Positions 12,101 to 23,256 of a DNA stretch of 64,000 bases are shown here, one piece after another. The stretch spans positions 29,979,916 to 30,043,915 of the forward strand of contig CM036620.1 of assembly GCA_020746105.1 (NCBI GenBank), read 5' to 3'. Source of the stretch: Trogon surrucura. Lineage: Eukaryota; Chordata; Aves; Trogoniformes; Trogonidae. The notes below the pieces were generated by a model. That model had not been told where the DNA came from, did not search any database, and saw nothing but the letters and a program-made list of their open reading frames with translations. The first letter of the stretch is position 1; the number at the start of each line of letters is the position of its first letter. The translations under genes were made by a program, and so were the position numbers.

Positions 12101-15100
12101 TTCAATCATTCATTCATGCTCCCTCAGCCACTCGCCCACATACATTCCTTGCTGACAGCCCAGCTGCATGTATGCATTCAGAGTTACAGTAACGGCTTTT
12201 GTGATTCTCGTATTGAGAGAATAAGAGCAGCAGTGGGGAGAGGAGGCTCTGAAAGACCATACAAGATGGCCCATCGCAGGTTTACATCACGCACACACAC
12301 GCGTAACATGCCAGCATTCAAGTAAACCAATGCAAAGCCACTGAAACAGCCTCCAGGGGCTATTTGCAGGAGCAAGCAGATGCTTGTTTTAGATCCGGAG
12401 GCAGCATCAGTAACCACCAAACATGGGAAGGGGGGTTTTCAAAGAAGCTGAAGGCAGCTGAAATTCAAGAGCTCAAACTTGAAGAGCTCAGCTGCAACAG
12501 CCATGAAAAAGGCAGCTCCCCATTACTACAGCATCCAAGTTGGAGGTACCTCTGCTCACCCAGCAGACCCATCGCGTGGGAAGACTGGGACAAGCCATGA
12601 TGTCCTTTCCAGAGGCAAAGGCAGCTGCCAGGTTCTACGTGCTCAGCTGCAGGCCAACGCTGCCCATGGCCTCACCAGCAGTGCACGGACACTGTCAGAA
12701 CTAGGACACCAGGGCACATCTGGACCTGCTCTTTTTCCCCTCATACTCTTCTAGCAGCACTTTTAACCTCAGGGTTCAAAGCAAGATTCTAGACTGTAGA
12801 GTTCTGCCTACATAGCAAAGAATCCAGCCTGAGGCAGCAGTGAGCTAGACAAACAGCCACGAAAGTAGGAGTTTCAAGCTCTCAGAAACCCACTTCATGA
12901 ACTTGGGCATTACCAGCATGACATGATATATATGATAGCAAAGGGAAGACATAACAGAGCACAGACTTGGAGCATAACAGATGAATGGCGCGATTCCCTT
13001 ACTTTATCCTCATTATTTGACAGTTGACCATCTCTTCAGGATGAAATCCACAAATTCTTAATCAGCTGATGTGTTTGGCTGATTGCAAGGACACAGACCA
13101 CAGTGAATTCTCCAGCAACCAGACTGTAACAGCCCCCATTGCTGATACAGATTGAAACGGCCATTTTAAATCTATTTGGTTTTCTCAGTAGATACGGGGT
13201 TTTTCATGAATCAGTGTCTCAGTGTAACAGAGGGGCTGGATTATAATTCGGCAAGATAACCAGCAGTGAAAGCAAAAGTCTGTAGAGCAACATGATATGC
13301 AAAGCATGGAAAAATAACAATCAGGCAAAGGCTTTCAACCCAAACACATTAAACCAGGCTTCTGAATGATGCAGACCATTAAATCAGTACACCAACTTCA
13401 GATGTGTTAACTACTTGCTAGGACTATACTGTGAAATTTACTGTCGTTTTTAAAGAAACGAGGAGGAAAAAGAAGGATGCTCTTGCTGTTAAAGCATTAG
13501 CTGAGACTTGGGCAGCAGGGAGCATTCTTCTAGCACAGCAGCTATTGCACGTAGCTTAATTCTATACTGTGGTTGTGAGCTGCCAACTGCATTTTTCCAG
13601 GGAGGGCAGCACAGAGAGCGTGGCTGCAACCACCTTGCCATAGGTGCATGCTTGTAACGCTCTGGAAGATTTCTGTCCTTGCAGTTAGTGCTCTCACAGG
13701 GGATGAGAAAGTTCAGCTGAGACTCATCCCTAATCTAAGCAATGCCCTTGGAGTCCAGAGGACATGGCTGTCCTCCAACTTGAGCACTTTGGCCACAGAG
13801 CAGCAATTCAGGCCTGAGTACTCCAGGTGTACTGCAGGAAGGACCAAATACCCATTTGTAAGGAATTAGGGATGGAACACCTACAAGTTCAGTGCCGAGC
13901 AGCTGATCATCACAAGGCCTGCAATAATTTGGAAATCCAGCCTTCCCAAGCCTTCTTCAGTAATTAGCAGTTTTCACATAACTTCTAGAAAAGCATAAAG
14001 CTGCTAAAGTACAAAGCATGTATTTGCAAGGCTAAGACTTAAGAGCATTAGAGCAGAAATCAAACATCTTTTCTAGGACAGAGAATACCAGAGAGCCTGA
14101 GCTAAGGGGGTTAAAACCTCCTTTTTTAGGTATTCTACCTTAAATTACTTGTTGCTAAAAATGTGTGGCACTTTTTCAGCCCCGCAGGTGGCTGCGATGC
14201 AAGGATGGATGAATTCATGTCATCCATAACCACTGCAAGACTCCTGGAGCCTTGTGAAAGGCATCTGGTAAATACAAGGTATTTCTTCGTAGCAGCAGGG
14301 GAAGTAAGTAATGAGGAGATGACTCTTCAGATGCTCTAAGATATTTAAATAAATGAGGCTTAAAGCCATTTATTTTGAAATCACTGTTGCCAGTGATCAA
14401 CATGTTCTAACAACTCAGCTTTGTGCTAATCTCTTTGGGCAGACAAAGAAACATTACATTAGCCTGCGCTGTTTGTTCGTAATTTTTAAACTGAGATTTC
14501 CTAAGTTACTCTGGGACGCAGTAGTCTCTAGACGTCCAATGTAAATGGAATTTTTTTTTTTTCCAAATATCCACAATCTAAGGAGAATGGGCTTTAAATG
14601 AGTTCCTTGCATTAGACAAAATGGCTTCTTATTGTGCTCACTGCAGAATGCAAATTAACAGGGAAATATCAGTATCTGTGCTAGCAAATTATTTTATTAT
14701 TAATCATACTGCCAGAGACCCTCTTTGCTTTCTCCTCGCTACATTCACACAGCCACAATGTAGTAACACTGGCAGAGGCCTGCCTCGTGAGAGAAGGCTG
14801 TGCTGTTGAAGTCCATTTTAATGACTGCATCAGGAAAATTCTGACATATGCAAGATTGACGCATAGTGAATCATACATCAGACACACATATTGTGCATTT
14901 TTTATTGCTTGTTTGGGGTTTTGAGGGGAGGGGGGAAGTTTGAGGATGTTGTGGGGTTTTTTAAAACACTAATACTTTAGGGAGTACAGTGCTCCAGCAG
15001 TGGACGGAAAAAAAAACAGGATGGATGATGCGGGAAGTTCTCCCAGTCTTGAGGTCTGTAAATGAAAGCCCAGAAAATACTTCATTTATACAGAAATGGA

Positions 15101-15419
15101 GAAGGCTCAGCTCAGCAGATATAACTGCACTTGTCTATCCCAACACTGGATGCGGAAGCACAATTTATGATTAAACATTTTAGCTGATACACTCCGTTAG
15201 TATTCATCCAGATAATATGCCTGCTTAACAGTCTTTTTTAATTTTGGCAAACTGTTTTTGATCAATAGCTTTCTTGCTAATAGCCACTTCCTAATAGACA
15301 TCACAGCTTCAGCTTCTTGTCAGATTTGTGGTGGGATGAGAGCTCCTTCAGTCACTCCTCTTTTCCACATATACATTAAACGTGGCTAGAGCTAATTAGA
15401 CTACATGCGACAGCTGAGG
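3746..15419. other. Intergenic, no recognised gene
   Basis: About 11.7 kb with no recognised coding sequence. The longest open frames (for example 4140-4550 on - and 8509-8844 on +) have low-complexity or unremarkable compositions and no domain that I know. Simple A/T-rich tracts occur at 5893-5918 and 6166-6191. I see no CR1, SINE, tRNA or other repeat hallmarks. Confidence 0.55.
6166..6191. repeat. Poly(A) homopolymer, 26 bases
   Basis: An uninterrupted run of 26 A followed by purine-rich sequence. No recognisable retrocopy precedes it, so it is treated as a simple repeat. Confidence 0.9.
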
Positions 15420-15536
15420 ACACTGACACGTTCCTATGTAGCATCATCTAGGTGTTCCTGCTCTGGCAGGGGGATTGGACTTGATGATCTTTTGAGGTCC
15501 CTTCCAATCCCTGACATTCTGTGATTCTGTGATTCC
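15420..15536 (+). mobile_element. CR1 LINE, 3'-terminal fragment
   Basis: The segment reproduces the extreme 3' end of a CR1 element in + orientation: a GACACGTTCCT block, then TCCTGCTCTGGCAG, GGGGATTGGACTTGATGATC, a GGTCCCTTCCAATCCCT block, and finally the hallmark ATTCTGTG octamer repeats. It aligns base for base, with a few changes, to the reverse complement of the full-length CR1 3' end at 18836-18960, so it is likely the same or a sister subfamily. It is severely 5'-truncated, the usual fate of CR1 copies, and encodes nothing. Confidence 0.9.
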
Positions 15537-18500
15537 AGAGCCCCAACCAGCTCAGGCAACCTCTGACCAGCCGCGCAGTAAACCAAGTCTTTCAGCAAAG
15601 CCTAGAAGAAAGATCCTGCCCAGCTTCAGGACTGAAGTCACAAGGCAATGAGATACCAGGTTGAGTTCACGTTCTGAAATTAGGCACGTTTTTCTTTCCA
15701 GTTTGAATAAACCACACCTTCTCCAGGAGTTTGGATGAGTAATTTTAAAACACTTGGCAATCACTTTGAGTAGTTCAATGAGAGATTCTGCTGAATCTGT
15801 GTATGCTTTAGCAACTACTGCTAAGTAAGAAAACGTAGGATAAAGCTGAAATGTATTTTATAAAAAATAATCTGTTGTTTCTTCTTTGAAAAACATGTTT
15901 TAAACCACCTCCACAAGCCCAGTCTTCAAATTTGTTTTCTTTTCCATGACTTTCATACACAAATGGGTAATTGTGAAAGACTGAGAAGGGTTTGCTATTC
16001 AAAAAGTCAAGAAAGAAAGGCTGACACTGTAATATGTGTAAAGATACGGTAAGAACGAATGTGAGATGTCTTATTAACTGTACCTTCAAAACACAAAAGA
16101 ATGAACCTAAAAGGCAAGCTTAATGGAAAGAAAATACATATAAATTAGTGGCAAGCGTTGCTAAAGATATAGTTGATGCCAGGAATTCACCAATTTAAAA
16201 GAATATTTGACATGCACAGGTAATAAGATTTACATATTCATAAACATACCTCAGGACATACCTCGACCACTGGAGTGGGGGGGAAATCACCTATAATGGA
16301 TGTTTTATACCTATTTACATCACAATTCTTAATCTTCCTGCCTATTCTTTAGCGCAACCAGGAGATTAGCCCACGATTATCACCCCACCTCACAGCATGC
16401 TAACTCTCAGCTAATGGTAGGAGAAAGCCACTTATTAACAGAGACGGCTGTACTCTGCTCTCATTTTATTCTGAAACCAGAGGTACAAAAGAAAACGATT
16501 AAATGTAACAAATCCCAAATCTTGTTTAAATTCAACCACAGGATTATTTATGATGTGCACAATATTTCAATTTGATTTATTAAAGATAAGGGAAACGACA
16601 TTCACAGAGTAAAGTAAAATGTATATTAAAAAAAAAAAAAAAAAGAAAGAGAGAGAGAGAAAAAGAACACTACAAGCCCTGGTAACCGATGCAAGTGTTC
16701 AGATGCTCTTTTCAAATCCACTGGAAGGTAAGAAATACCACATGGCTTTGTTATCAGGTGTCCCTGCTGAGCGAGACATTTTGAAAACAGCAGGAGTGTT
16801 AAGATCTCCTCCCACCCCTGCGGAACCAGCAAGAGAAAGCGAGCACTGCGCTGGCGCTGCTGCACCACCGAGGGCTCCGGCGTGCCCACCTCTGCGACTG
16901 GGGAAGGACGCGCTGGCTACCAAACCTCTCAGCAATAATCAAAGCAATTTATAGGAAGCCAGGGAGAAGGCTCAGCAGAACAGCACAGGCAGATCCCATC
17001 CAGAGCAAAGGCAGATTTGCAAGGCTACTTGTACGTTACACCGGATAGTTTATTGGTCAGAAGATGCCTATGCTAGAATTTCTTTGCCATCTAATTTTAT
17101 GGGTTATGCTTCAGGAGCAAACGGAATTGATAGATTACTCCAGTGAAGCAAATTAATTAAGAGTTACAATGAGTACCTGTTATATATTACGGCTTCTGTT
17201 TCTTCTGAACTGACTTCAGACTTTGTTAAGTTGTGCACTCTTACTCATCCCTGCCTACCTGTCCTCCAGTACTATATGGCCTTAGGAAGATGTACTCCTG
17301 CCACACCTCTGTCAGAGTTAAGCAAGTCTGGGAAAGGAAAATTTACTGTGGGTAAAAATGTAATTGTCATTGCTAGATGTCCCATTTCCCTTGACATGCT
17401 TCATATAGATCACTCTCCCTCCACTAAAATGAAAGAAAATACTGTATTCTTTTCACTTCAAGAATGGAAGACTGTTGGAAGGTTCTGTTCTTGATGACGA
17501 AGTTGTCATTTTTTTCCCTTTCAACTGCTAGTAGAATTTTATTAAGGTCTGGGGTATTTAATGACCGTAGTTAAAGATATATACATACATAGGAAGTTGA
17601 TCTTCTAAATAATCTATTAAACATAGGCTAGCCACCAGATAGTGCTATTTATTGTAGTTGGGAGGCATCGAAGAAATTCACTGTTTAATATACATCCCCA
17701 AGCCATGCCTGCTGTGCCCAGAGGCCAACAAAATCCTCAGTAGGAAAAATTAGGACAGATTAGCAAATCTCACCCTCTTTATAATACAGAATCCGGCTGT
17801 CTGCGTACAAAAATTGCTACGCTACTTGTGTAAAAACACTTTCAATAAAAACTGACGTAATTCATACTCATTTTGGTATCCCTTGACAAAAGTTTTAATT
17901 ATGCAATACACATATAAAAGTGTTCTGTTCCTACGATTTTTATCATATAAATATATTTAATTATCCCACCCCCAATTTCTTTTCCTCCCATCGTGTTTTT
18001 GCTATTAAAATAGTCCTAGCATATTTGCAATTTCTGCTTTTTCATTTATCCTAACATTGTATTTATTACGTGTATATTACGGTAACACAATATTAGTCTC
18101 AGAAGACACATTCCAAACATTTTCCTTATAAAAGGGTCTGTCAAGCACCAGCCAGTACATACATCAAAGTGTCTAACAGAAGCCTAAACATCAATTCTCC
18201 CTGTCTTACACTTTGGATATTCATTCGCAGATGTGCAGTCTGGCATAAAAATATTGCTGATTCTCTTTACTTTTACTGCTGCATATGAACAGTGAGGCAG
18301 TGGTCTTTTTCTTTATTTTAAAAGAAGATGACAAATTGGGAGAATTTGCCTAATTTCACTGGCAATTATGGGGTTTAGCGTAGACAAAATCTGTAAAACC
18401 ATGGTCTTACATTTGACTCTGATACCATGAAAACTCGGAAGAACTTCTAGGATTATGAGGAGGTATTTTACACTAACTTCAGCAGCTTGTTGGAAATGCT

Positions 18501-18774
18501 ACTCACTGCAAGTGACTGCTGTGCTTCTCCTAACAGCATCGTGATTCCTAACTGCTGCTTGAATTGGTGGGTAATTAGGACTTACCATGTGCAGAGAGAC
18601 TACGATATCCTTTCTCCATTTCTTCTATCCCTCCTTACCAGCCCTCCTTTCCAATACTGAAACCATTTTTTTCCCCATTTACCCCATTTTTTTCACTCAC
18701 CTTTCCAATTCAAAACACATCGCATTTTTGTACGCACTTTTCAAACCTTTGGTGGAGAAGTGAGGGGGAACATT
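15537..18774. other. Intergenic, no recognised gene
   Basis: No protein, RNA gene or transposon recognised. It contains an A-run grading into a GA repeat at 16628-16660 and a short locally CpG-richer patch at about 16820-16925, neither attached to a recognisable gene. Confidence 0.55.
16628..16660. repeat. A-run plus (GA)n microsatellite
   Basis: About 17 A followed by GAAAGAGAGAGAGAGAGA. It is a simple polypurine repeat that produces a spurious lysine/arginine-rich open frame on + and a phenylalanine-rich one on -. Confidence 0.9.
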
Positions 18775-18835
18775 GAATCATAGAAAGGCGTAGGCTGGAA
18801 GAGACCTTAGAGATCACTTAATCCAACCTCCCTGT
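18775..18835 (-). mobile_element. tRNA/CR1 SINE, 3' half (split by CR1)
   Basis: On the minus strand this is the CR1-like tail of a SINE: GGTTGGATTAAGTGATCTC, then a TCTCTTCCAGCC block, ending in TTTCTATGATTC. It matches the equivalent part of the second copy at 38820-38880 (GGTTGGATTAAATGATCTC). The continuation expected upstream (towards the tRNA-like head) is missing at 18836 and is found instead at 23257-23363, beyond the inserted full-length CR1. Confidence 0.85.
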
Positions 18836-18915
18836 CTTAGAATCATAGAATGTTAGGGATTGGAAGGGACCTCGAAAGATCGTCAAGTCCAATCCCCCTG
18901 CCAGAGCAGGAATGC

Positions 18916-21801
18916 CTAGACTATGCCACACAGGAACGTGTCCAGGCAGGTCTTGAATGTCTCCAGAGAAGGAGACTCCACAACCTCTCTGGGCAGCCTG
19001 TTCCAGGGCTCCGTCACCCTCACTGAGAAGAAGTTTCTTCTCGAGTTTAAGTGGAACCTCTTATGTTCCAGTTTCAGCCCATTACCCCTTGTCCTATCAG
19101 TGGTTGTCACCGAGAAGAGCCTGGCTCCATCCTCGTGACACTCACCCTTGATATATTTGTAAACATTAATGAGGTCACCCCTCAGCCTCCTCTTCTCCAA
19201 ACTAAAGAGCCCCAGCTCCCTCAGTCTTTTCTCATAAGGGAGATGCTCCACTCCCTTAATCATCCTAGTTGCCCTGTGCTGGACTCTCTCCAGCAGTTCC
19301 CTGTCTTTCTTGAACTGAGGGGCCCAGAACTGGACACAGTATTCCAGATGGGGTCTCACCAGGGCAGAGTAGAGGGGAAGGAGAACCTCTCTCGACCTAC
19401 TAACCACCCCCCTTCTAATACACCCCAGGATGCCATTGGCCTTCCTGGCCACAAGGGCACAGTGCTGGCTCGTGGTCATCCTGCTGTCCACCAAGACTCC
19501 CAGGTCTCTTTCCCCTACACTACTCTCTAATAAGTCATTCCCCAACTTATACTGGAACCTGGGGTTGTTCCTACCCAGATGCAAGACTCTACATTTACCC
19601 TTGTTATATTTCATTAAATTTTTCCCCGCCCAACCCTCCAGCCTGTCCAGGTCTCGCTGGATGGCAGCACAGCCTTCTGGTGTGTCAGCCACTCCTCCCA
19701 GCTTGGTGTCATCAGCAAACTTGCTGATAGTACTCTCTAGTCCCTCATCCAAGTCATCGATGAATATATTGAATAATACTGGTCCCAGTACCGACCCTTG
19801 AGGGACTCCACTGGATACAGGCCTCCAACCAGACTCCGCCCCATTGACCACAACTCTTTGGCTTCTTCCCCTCAGCCAGTTCACAGTCCACCTCACTACC
19901 CGAGAGTCTAGACCACACTTCCTCAGTTTAGCAGCAAGGATGCTGTGGGAGACTGTGTCAAATGCTTTACTGAAGTCAAGGTAGACCACATCCACCGCTC
20001 TGCCATCATCTATCCACCTTGTTATATCCTCATAAAAGGCTATGAGGTTAGTCAAGCATGACTTCCCCTTGGTGAAGCCATGTTGACTGTCTCTAATGAC
20101 CCTCTTATCCTTGATATGCCTTGAGATGGCACCAAGGATAAGTCGTTCCATCACTTTCCCAGGGATGGAGGTGAGGCTGACTGGTCTATAATTACCCGGC
20201 TCCTCCTTCTTGCCCTTTTTGCAGACTGGAGTGACATTTGCTTCCCTCCAGTCCTCAGGCACCTCTCCCGTCTCCCAAGACTTGGTAAAGATGATGGAGA
20301 GTGGTCTAGCAATGACATCAGCCAGCTCCCTCAGCACCTGTGGATGCATCCCGTCTGGACCCATGGATTTATGGATGTCCAGATTGCTTAACTGGTCCCT
20401 AACCCAGTCCTCATCGACTAAAGCAAACTCCTCCACTGCCCTGACTTCCTCTGGGGCCTCAGGGGAACGGGGCTCCTCAGGACAGCCTCCGGCAGAGTAG
20501 ACAGAGGCAAAGAAGGCATTCAGTAACTCTGCCTTCTCTGTATCTTCTGTCACCAAGGCACCCACCTCATTCATCAGTGGGCCTACATTGCCTCTGGTGT
20601 TAGTTTTATCTGCCACGTATTTGAAAAAGCTCTTCCTGTTGTCCTTGACCCCTCTCACCAGGTTCAATTCTAGGGAGGCCTTTGTTTTCCTAGTTGCCTC
20701 CCTACATCCTCGGACAACAGCCTTATATTCTTCCCAAGTGGCCAGCCCTGCCTTCCAAGATCTGTAAATTCTCCTCTTGCCCTTGAGCTTACCCAGCAGA
20801 TCCCTGTTTAGCCACGCAGGTCTCCTGGCTCCCTTCCTTGACTTCCTACGTGTCGGGATGCTCTGATCTTGAGCATGGTAGAAGCAGTCCCTGAACACTA
20901 ACCAACTATCTTGGGCCCCTTTACCCTCAAACAGCCTTGCCCATGGGATTTTCTCGAGTAATTGCTTGAAAAATCCAAAGTTTGCCTTGGCAAAGTCCAG
21001 GGTTGCAATTCTGCTTGCTATTTTGTTTCTGCTACATGAGATCCTGAACTCCACCATTTCATGGTCACTGCAGCCAAGGCAGCCCTCAACCTTTACTGCT
21101 TCAACCAGATCCTCCTTGTTAGCGAGGATGAGGTCCAGCAGTGCTCCTCTCCTAGTCGGCTCCTCCACCATTTGCATCAGAAAATTATCATCGATGCACT
21201 GGAGGAACGTCCTGGACTGTGGCTGGCTGGCTGAGTTGTCCTTCCAGCAAATATCAGGGAAGTTAAAATCCCCCACGACAACCAGGGCCTGTGATTGTGA
21301 GACCGCTCCTAGCTGCCTGTAGAAGGCCTCATCAACTTCCTCACCCTGATCTGGTGGCCTGTAATAGACACCCACAACAGTATCTCTCCTGCCAGTCTGC
21401 CCCTTAATTCTAACCCATACACTCTCAACTTGCTCCTCATCCATGCCTGGATGGTGTTCAAGACATTGTAGTTGCTCTTTCACGTAAAGAGCGACTCCAC
21501 CACCTCGCCTGGCTGGCCTGTCTTCCCTGAAAAGGGCATAGCCACCCATGACCACATTCCAGTCATGTGAGCTGTCCCACCATGTCTCTGTAATTGCCAC
21601 CAGATCATAATCTCCTGCCCGAACCCAGGTTTCTAGCTCCTCCTGCTTATTCCCCATGCTGCGTGCATTGGTGTATAAGCATTTCAGGGAGCAAGCTGAG
21701 CACACTGATCTCACCCTAGGGGGATGGAAGGCCACCCGGTCCTCATAATTTCTAGAGCACTGCCCCGCTGCAATCCCAGCTATAACCCCATCCCCCTTCA
21801 T
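18916..21801 (-). CDS. CR1 ORF2 polyprotein: endonuclease and reverse transcriptase
   Basis: 961 residues. Residues about 38-255 form an apurinic/apyrimidinic-like endonuclease: N45 in TNARS, E72 in ITETWW, D178 in GDFN, and D246-H247 in CSDH, the expected active-site set that nicks target DNA. Residues about 500-780 form the reverse transcriptase: NYRPVSLTS (537-545), HGFTKGKSC (574-582), [12 protein letters not shown] (608-619), PQGSVLGP (667-674) and the catalytic FADD (695-698). The C-terminal part (from about 800) carries the conserved CR1 region with [18 protein letters not shown] and a DRTRGN motif, thought to act in RNA or target binding. No stop or frameshift interrupts it. The start ATG is two bases downstream of the ORF1 stop in a different frame, so translation probably relies on reinitiation; the true start might differ slightly. 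Its function is target-primed reverse transcription of CR1 RNA and, in trans, of SINEs with CR1-like tails. Confidence 0.93.
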   Translation of the reverse strand: MKGDGVIAGIAAGQCSRNYEDRVAFHPPRVRSVCSACSLKCLYTNARSMGNKQEELETWVRAGDYDLVAITETWWDSSHDWNVVMGGYALFREDRPARRGGGVALYVKEQLQCLEHHPGMDEEQVESVWVRIKGQTGRRDTVVGVYYRPPDQGEEVDEAFYRQLGAVSQSQALVVVGDFNFPDICWKDNSASQPQSRTFLQCIDDNFLMQMVEEPTRRGALLDLILANKEDLVEAVKVEGCLGCSDHEMVEFRISCSRNKIASRIATLDFAKANFGFFKQLLEKIPWARLFEGKGAQDSWLVFRDCFYHAQDQSIPTRRKSRKGARRPAWLNRDLLGKLKGKRRIYRSWKAGLATWEEYKAVVRGCREATRKTKASLELNLVRGVKDNRKSFFKYVADKTNTRGNVGPLMNEVGALVTEDTEKAELLNAFFASVYSAGGCPEEPRSPEAPEEVRAVEEFALVDEDWVRDQLSNLDIHKSMGPDGMHPQVLRELADVIARPLSIIFTKSWETGEVPEDWREANVTPVCKKGKKEEPGNYRPVSLTSIPGKVMERLILGAISRHIKDKRVIRDSQHGFTKGKSCLTNLIAFYEDITRWIDDGRAVDVVYLDFSKAFDTVSHSILAAKLRKCGLDSRVVRWTVNWLRGRSQRVVVNGAESGWRPVSSGVPQGSVLGPVLFNIFIDDLDEGLESTISKFADDTKLGGVADTPEGCAAIQRDLDRLEGWAGKNLMKYNKGKCRVLHLGRNNPRFQYKLGNDLLESSVGERDLGVLVDSRMTTSQHCALVARKANGILGCIRRGVVSRSREVLLPLYSALVRPHLEYCVQFWAPQFKKDRELLERVQHRATRMIKGVEHLPYEKRLRELGLFSLEKRRLRGDLINVYKYIKGECHEDGARLFSVTTTDRTRGNGLKLEHKRFHLNSRRNFFSVRVTEPWNRLPREVVESPSLETFKTCLDTFLCGIV

Positions 21802-21803
21802 AT

Positions 21804-22913
21804 CTAGTTTAAAGAACGCTCTATGAGTCCCGCCAGCTCGTGACCAAGGATCCTTTTTTCCCTTTGTGTCATTTGAACCCCAGCTTGTTTCAGTAGATCA
21901 GGTGCCCTGTAGATCTCCCCATGGTTAAAAAATCCAAAGCTAGACCTCTGGCACCACCCCTTTAGCCAAGTATTAATCTGCTGCACTTTGTCAAACCTTC
22001 CACTATTTTTCCTCATAATAGAAGGAATAGAGGCAAACACAACCTGTGCGCCTGATCCTTCTAGCATCCACCCCAGTGCCCTAAAGTCCCTTTTGATTGC
22101 TTCTGGCCGTCTCTCTACTATCTCATCATTACCGATCTGCATAACCAAAAGCGGGTAATAATCCGTGGGTTTGACCAGACCAGGAAGCTTCTTGATAACA
22201 TCCTTAACTCGGGCCCCAGGGAGGCAGCAGACTTCCCTGTGGGTCGGATCAGGGCGGCAGACAGGGCCCTCTGTTCCCCTCAAGAGGGAGTCTCCAATTA
22301 CAATTACCCTCCTTTTTTTCTTAGATGAAGAAGTCCTAATGCGTGTATCCGAGCGACTCACCCTAGACAGCCCTATGGGTGAACCCTCCACTGACTCTTC
22401 CTTGGCCTGGCTCTCATTGTCTAGAGCCCCACACCTGTTTCGCAGGGGCAACCGGGCAGGTGAGGGAGGCCGGGCAGGGATTTTCCTTCCTCTCCTGGCA
22501 GGCACCTGCTTCCACTCTTCCCTATCCTTTAGGTCCCCCCCTTTTGCCTGATGGCCAGAGGTGGGGGGATATTCAGCTCTTTGCGGAGCTTGCTGCTCGC
22601 CATTCAGGACGTGACTCCACCAATCTGTCTCTCTCTCCGACTCCCCAATGCTCCTCAGCCTTTCTACTTCCTCCTTCAGTTCAGCCACCAGGCTGAGCAG
22701 ATCGCTCACCTGGTCACATCGGTCACAGGTGTCACCTCCACTACCCTCCATGGCCAGTGCCAGGCTCCAGCATTCTCTGCAGCCCGAGGCCTGAACACTC
22801 ACATGCTTACGTGGGGCCTCTGTCTGGGTGCCCACAGTTTTTCTAACAACCATTGACCTGGTGGCAACCATAGTTGGCTCTACAATACAAAGACTCTCCG
22901 GAAAGCTATGCAC
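21804..22913 (-). CDS. CR1 ORF1 protein: coiled coil plus SGNH-esterase-like domain
   Basis: 369 residues from the first ATG; the start at residue 15 ([18 protein letters not shown]) resembles the usual CR1 ORF1 start and is an equally good choice. Features in order: a cysteine pair set C45-x2-C48 and C63-x2-C66 that may bind zinc, an acidic heptad region at about 67-90 (coiled coil), a basic proline-rich linker at 135-160, a KKKRR patch at 198-202 and then an esterase-like domain beginning [11 protein letters not shown] (203-213). ORF1 proteins of this clade bind RNA or nucleic acid and assemble the ribonucleoprotein; the esterase role is unclear. Oddities: the block normally written G-T-N-D reads IGNDE (260-264), one residue short, and the C-terminal D-x-x-H block reads AGVQ (344-347), so the usual catalytic Asp/His are not evident. 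The frame is otherwise uninterrupted. Confidence 0.88.
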   Translation of the reverse strand: MHSFPESLCIVEPTMVATRSMVVRKTVGTQTEAPRKHVSVQASGCRECWSLALAMEGSGGDTCDRCDQVSDLLSLVAELKEEVERLRSIGESERETDWWSHVLNGEQQAPQRAEYPPTSGHQAKGGDLKDREEWKQVPARRGRKIPARPPSPARLPLRNRCGALDNESQAKEESVEGSPIGLSRVSRSDTRIRTSSSKKKRRVIVIGDSLLRGTEGPVCRPDPTHREVCCLPGARVKDVIKKLPGLVKPTDYYPLLVMQIGNDEIVERRPEAIKRDFRALGWMLEGSGAQVVFASIPSIMRKNSGRFDKVQQINTWLKGWCQRSSFGFFNHGEIYRAPDLLKQAGVQMTQREKRILGHELAGLIERSLN

Positions 22914-23256
22914 GGAATAGTTTACAGGCCTTTTAAGTACTTGCCTTTTAACAAAGACTTACCCTTTTGTTCGGTGAACAGGGACTAGTCCCTGCCCTCC
23001 CAAAGGCTTCTTATACCCTGAGGATGGAGTTAACAGCTGATCACCGTGTTTAAAATCGCCGGGCCGCTGAGGGTGGCTCCGCCCACGCTATCTCGGGTGT
23101 CCGCCCCGGAGCTGCCGGTGCGGCCTCAGGTGTGGTTGCTGTAGCCGGCTTAAAAAAAACCCCCCAAAAGCTTTTTGCCAACCTTTTTTTTTTGCTTAGA
23201 TTCCTTCCCCAGTGCAGTCTTACCTGCTCTGAAGCTGGACTCGACAGCAAAAATCA
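22914..23256 (-). promoter_or_regulatory. CR1 5' leader / internal promoter region
   Basis: The sequence upstream of ORF1 is GC- and CpG-rich (23040-23150), followed further upstream by a C/A-homopolymer-rich stretch (23153-23200). LINE leaders carry their own RNA polymerase II promoter, so this is the expected location. A TATAAG on the minus strand lies at 23010-23015, and a perfect 16-base palindrome, CAGGGACTAGTCCCTG, at 22979-22994. That these elements drive transcription is inference; no start site can be seen. Confidence 0.55.

Larger units (their letters stand above)
18836..23256 (-). mobile_element. Full-length CR1 LINE with open ORF1 and ORF2
   Basis: A non-LTR retrotransposon of the CR1 clade in minus orientation, about 4.4 kb. 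In transcription order it has a GC-rich 5' leader (23256-22914), ORF1 (22913-21804), ORF2 starting two bases after the ORF1 stop (21801-18916) and an approximately 80-base 3' UTR ending in ATTCTATGATTCT, the usual CR1 3' signature recognised by its reverse transcriptase. There is no poly(A) tail and no obvious target-site duplication, as is typical of CR1. Most CR1 copies are 5'-truncated to a few hundred bases, so a copy with both frames open is unusual and implies a comparatively recent insertion. It lies in intergenic DNA downstream of SLC39A8, nested within a SINE. The exact 5' boundary (about 23256) is inferred from where SINE sequence resumes. Confidence 0.93.

Noticed and set aside
18923..22856. 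Several + strand open frames of 64-159 codons across the CR1
   Set aside because: They are antisense shadows of ORF1 and ORF2; their translations lack known domains and the minus-strand frames are clearly the real ones.
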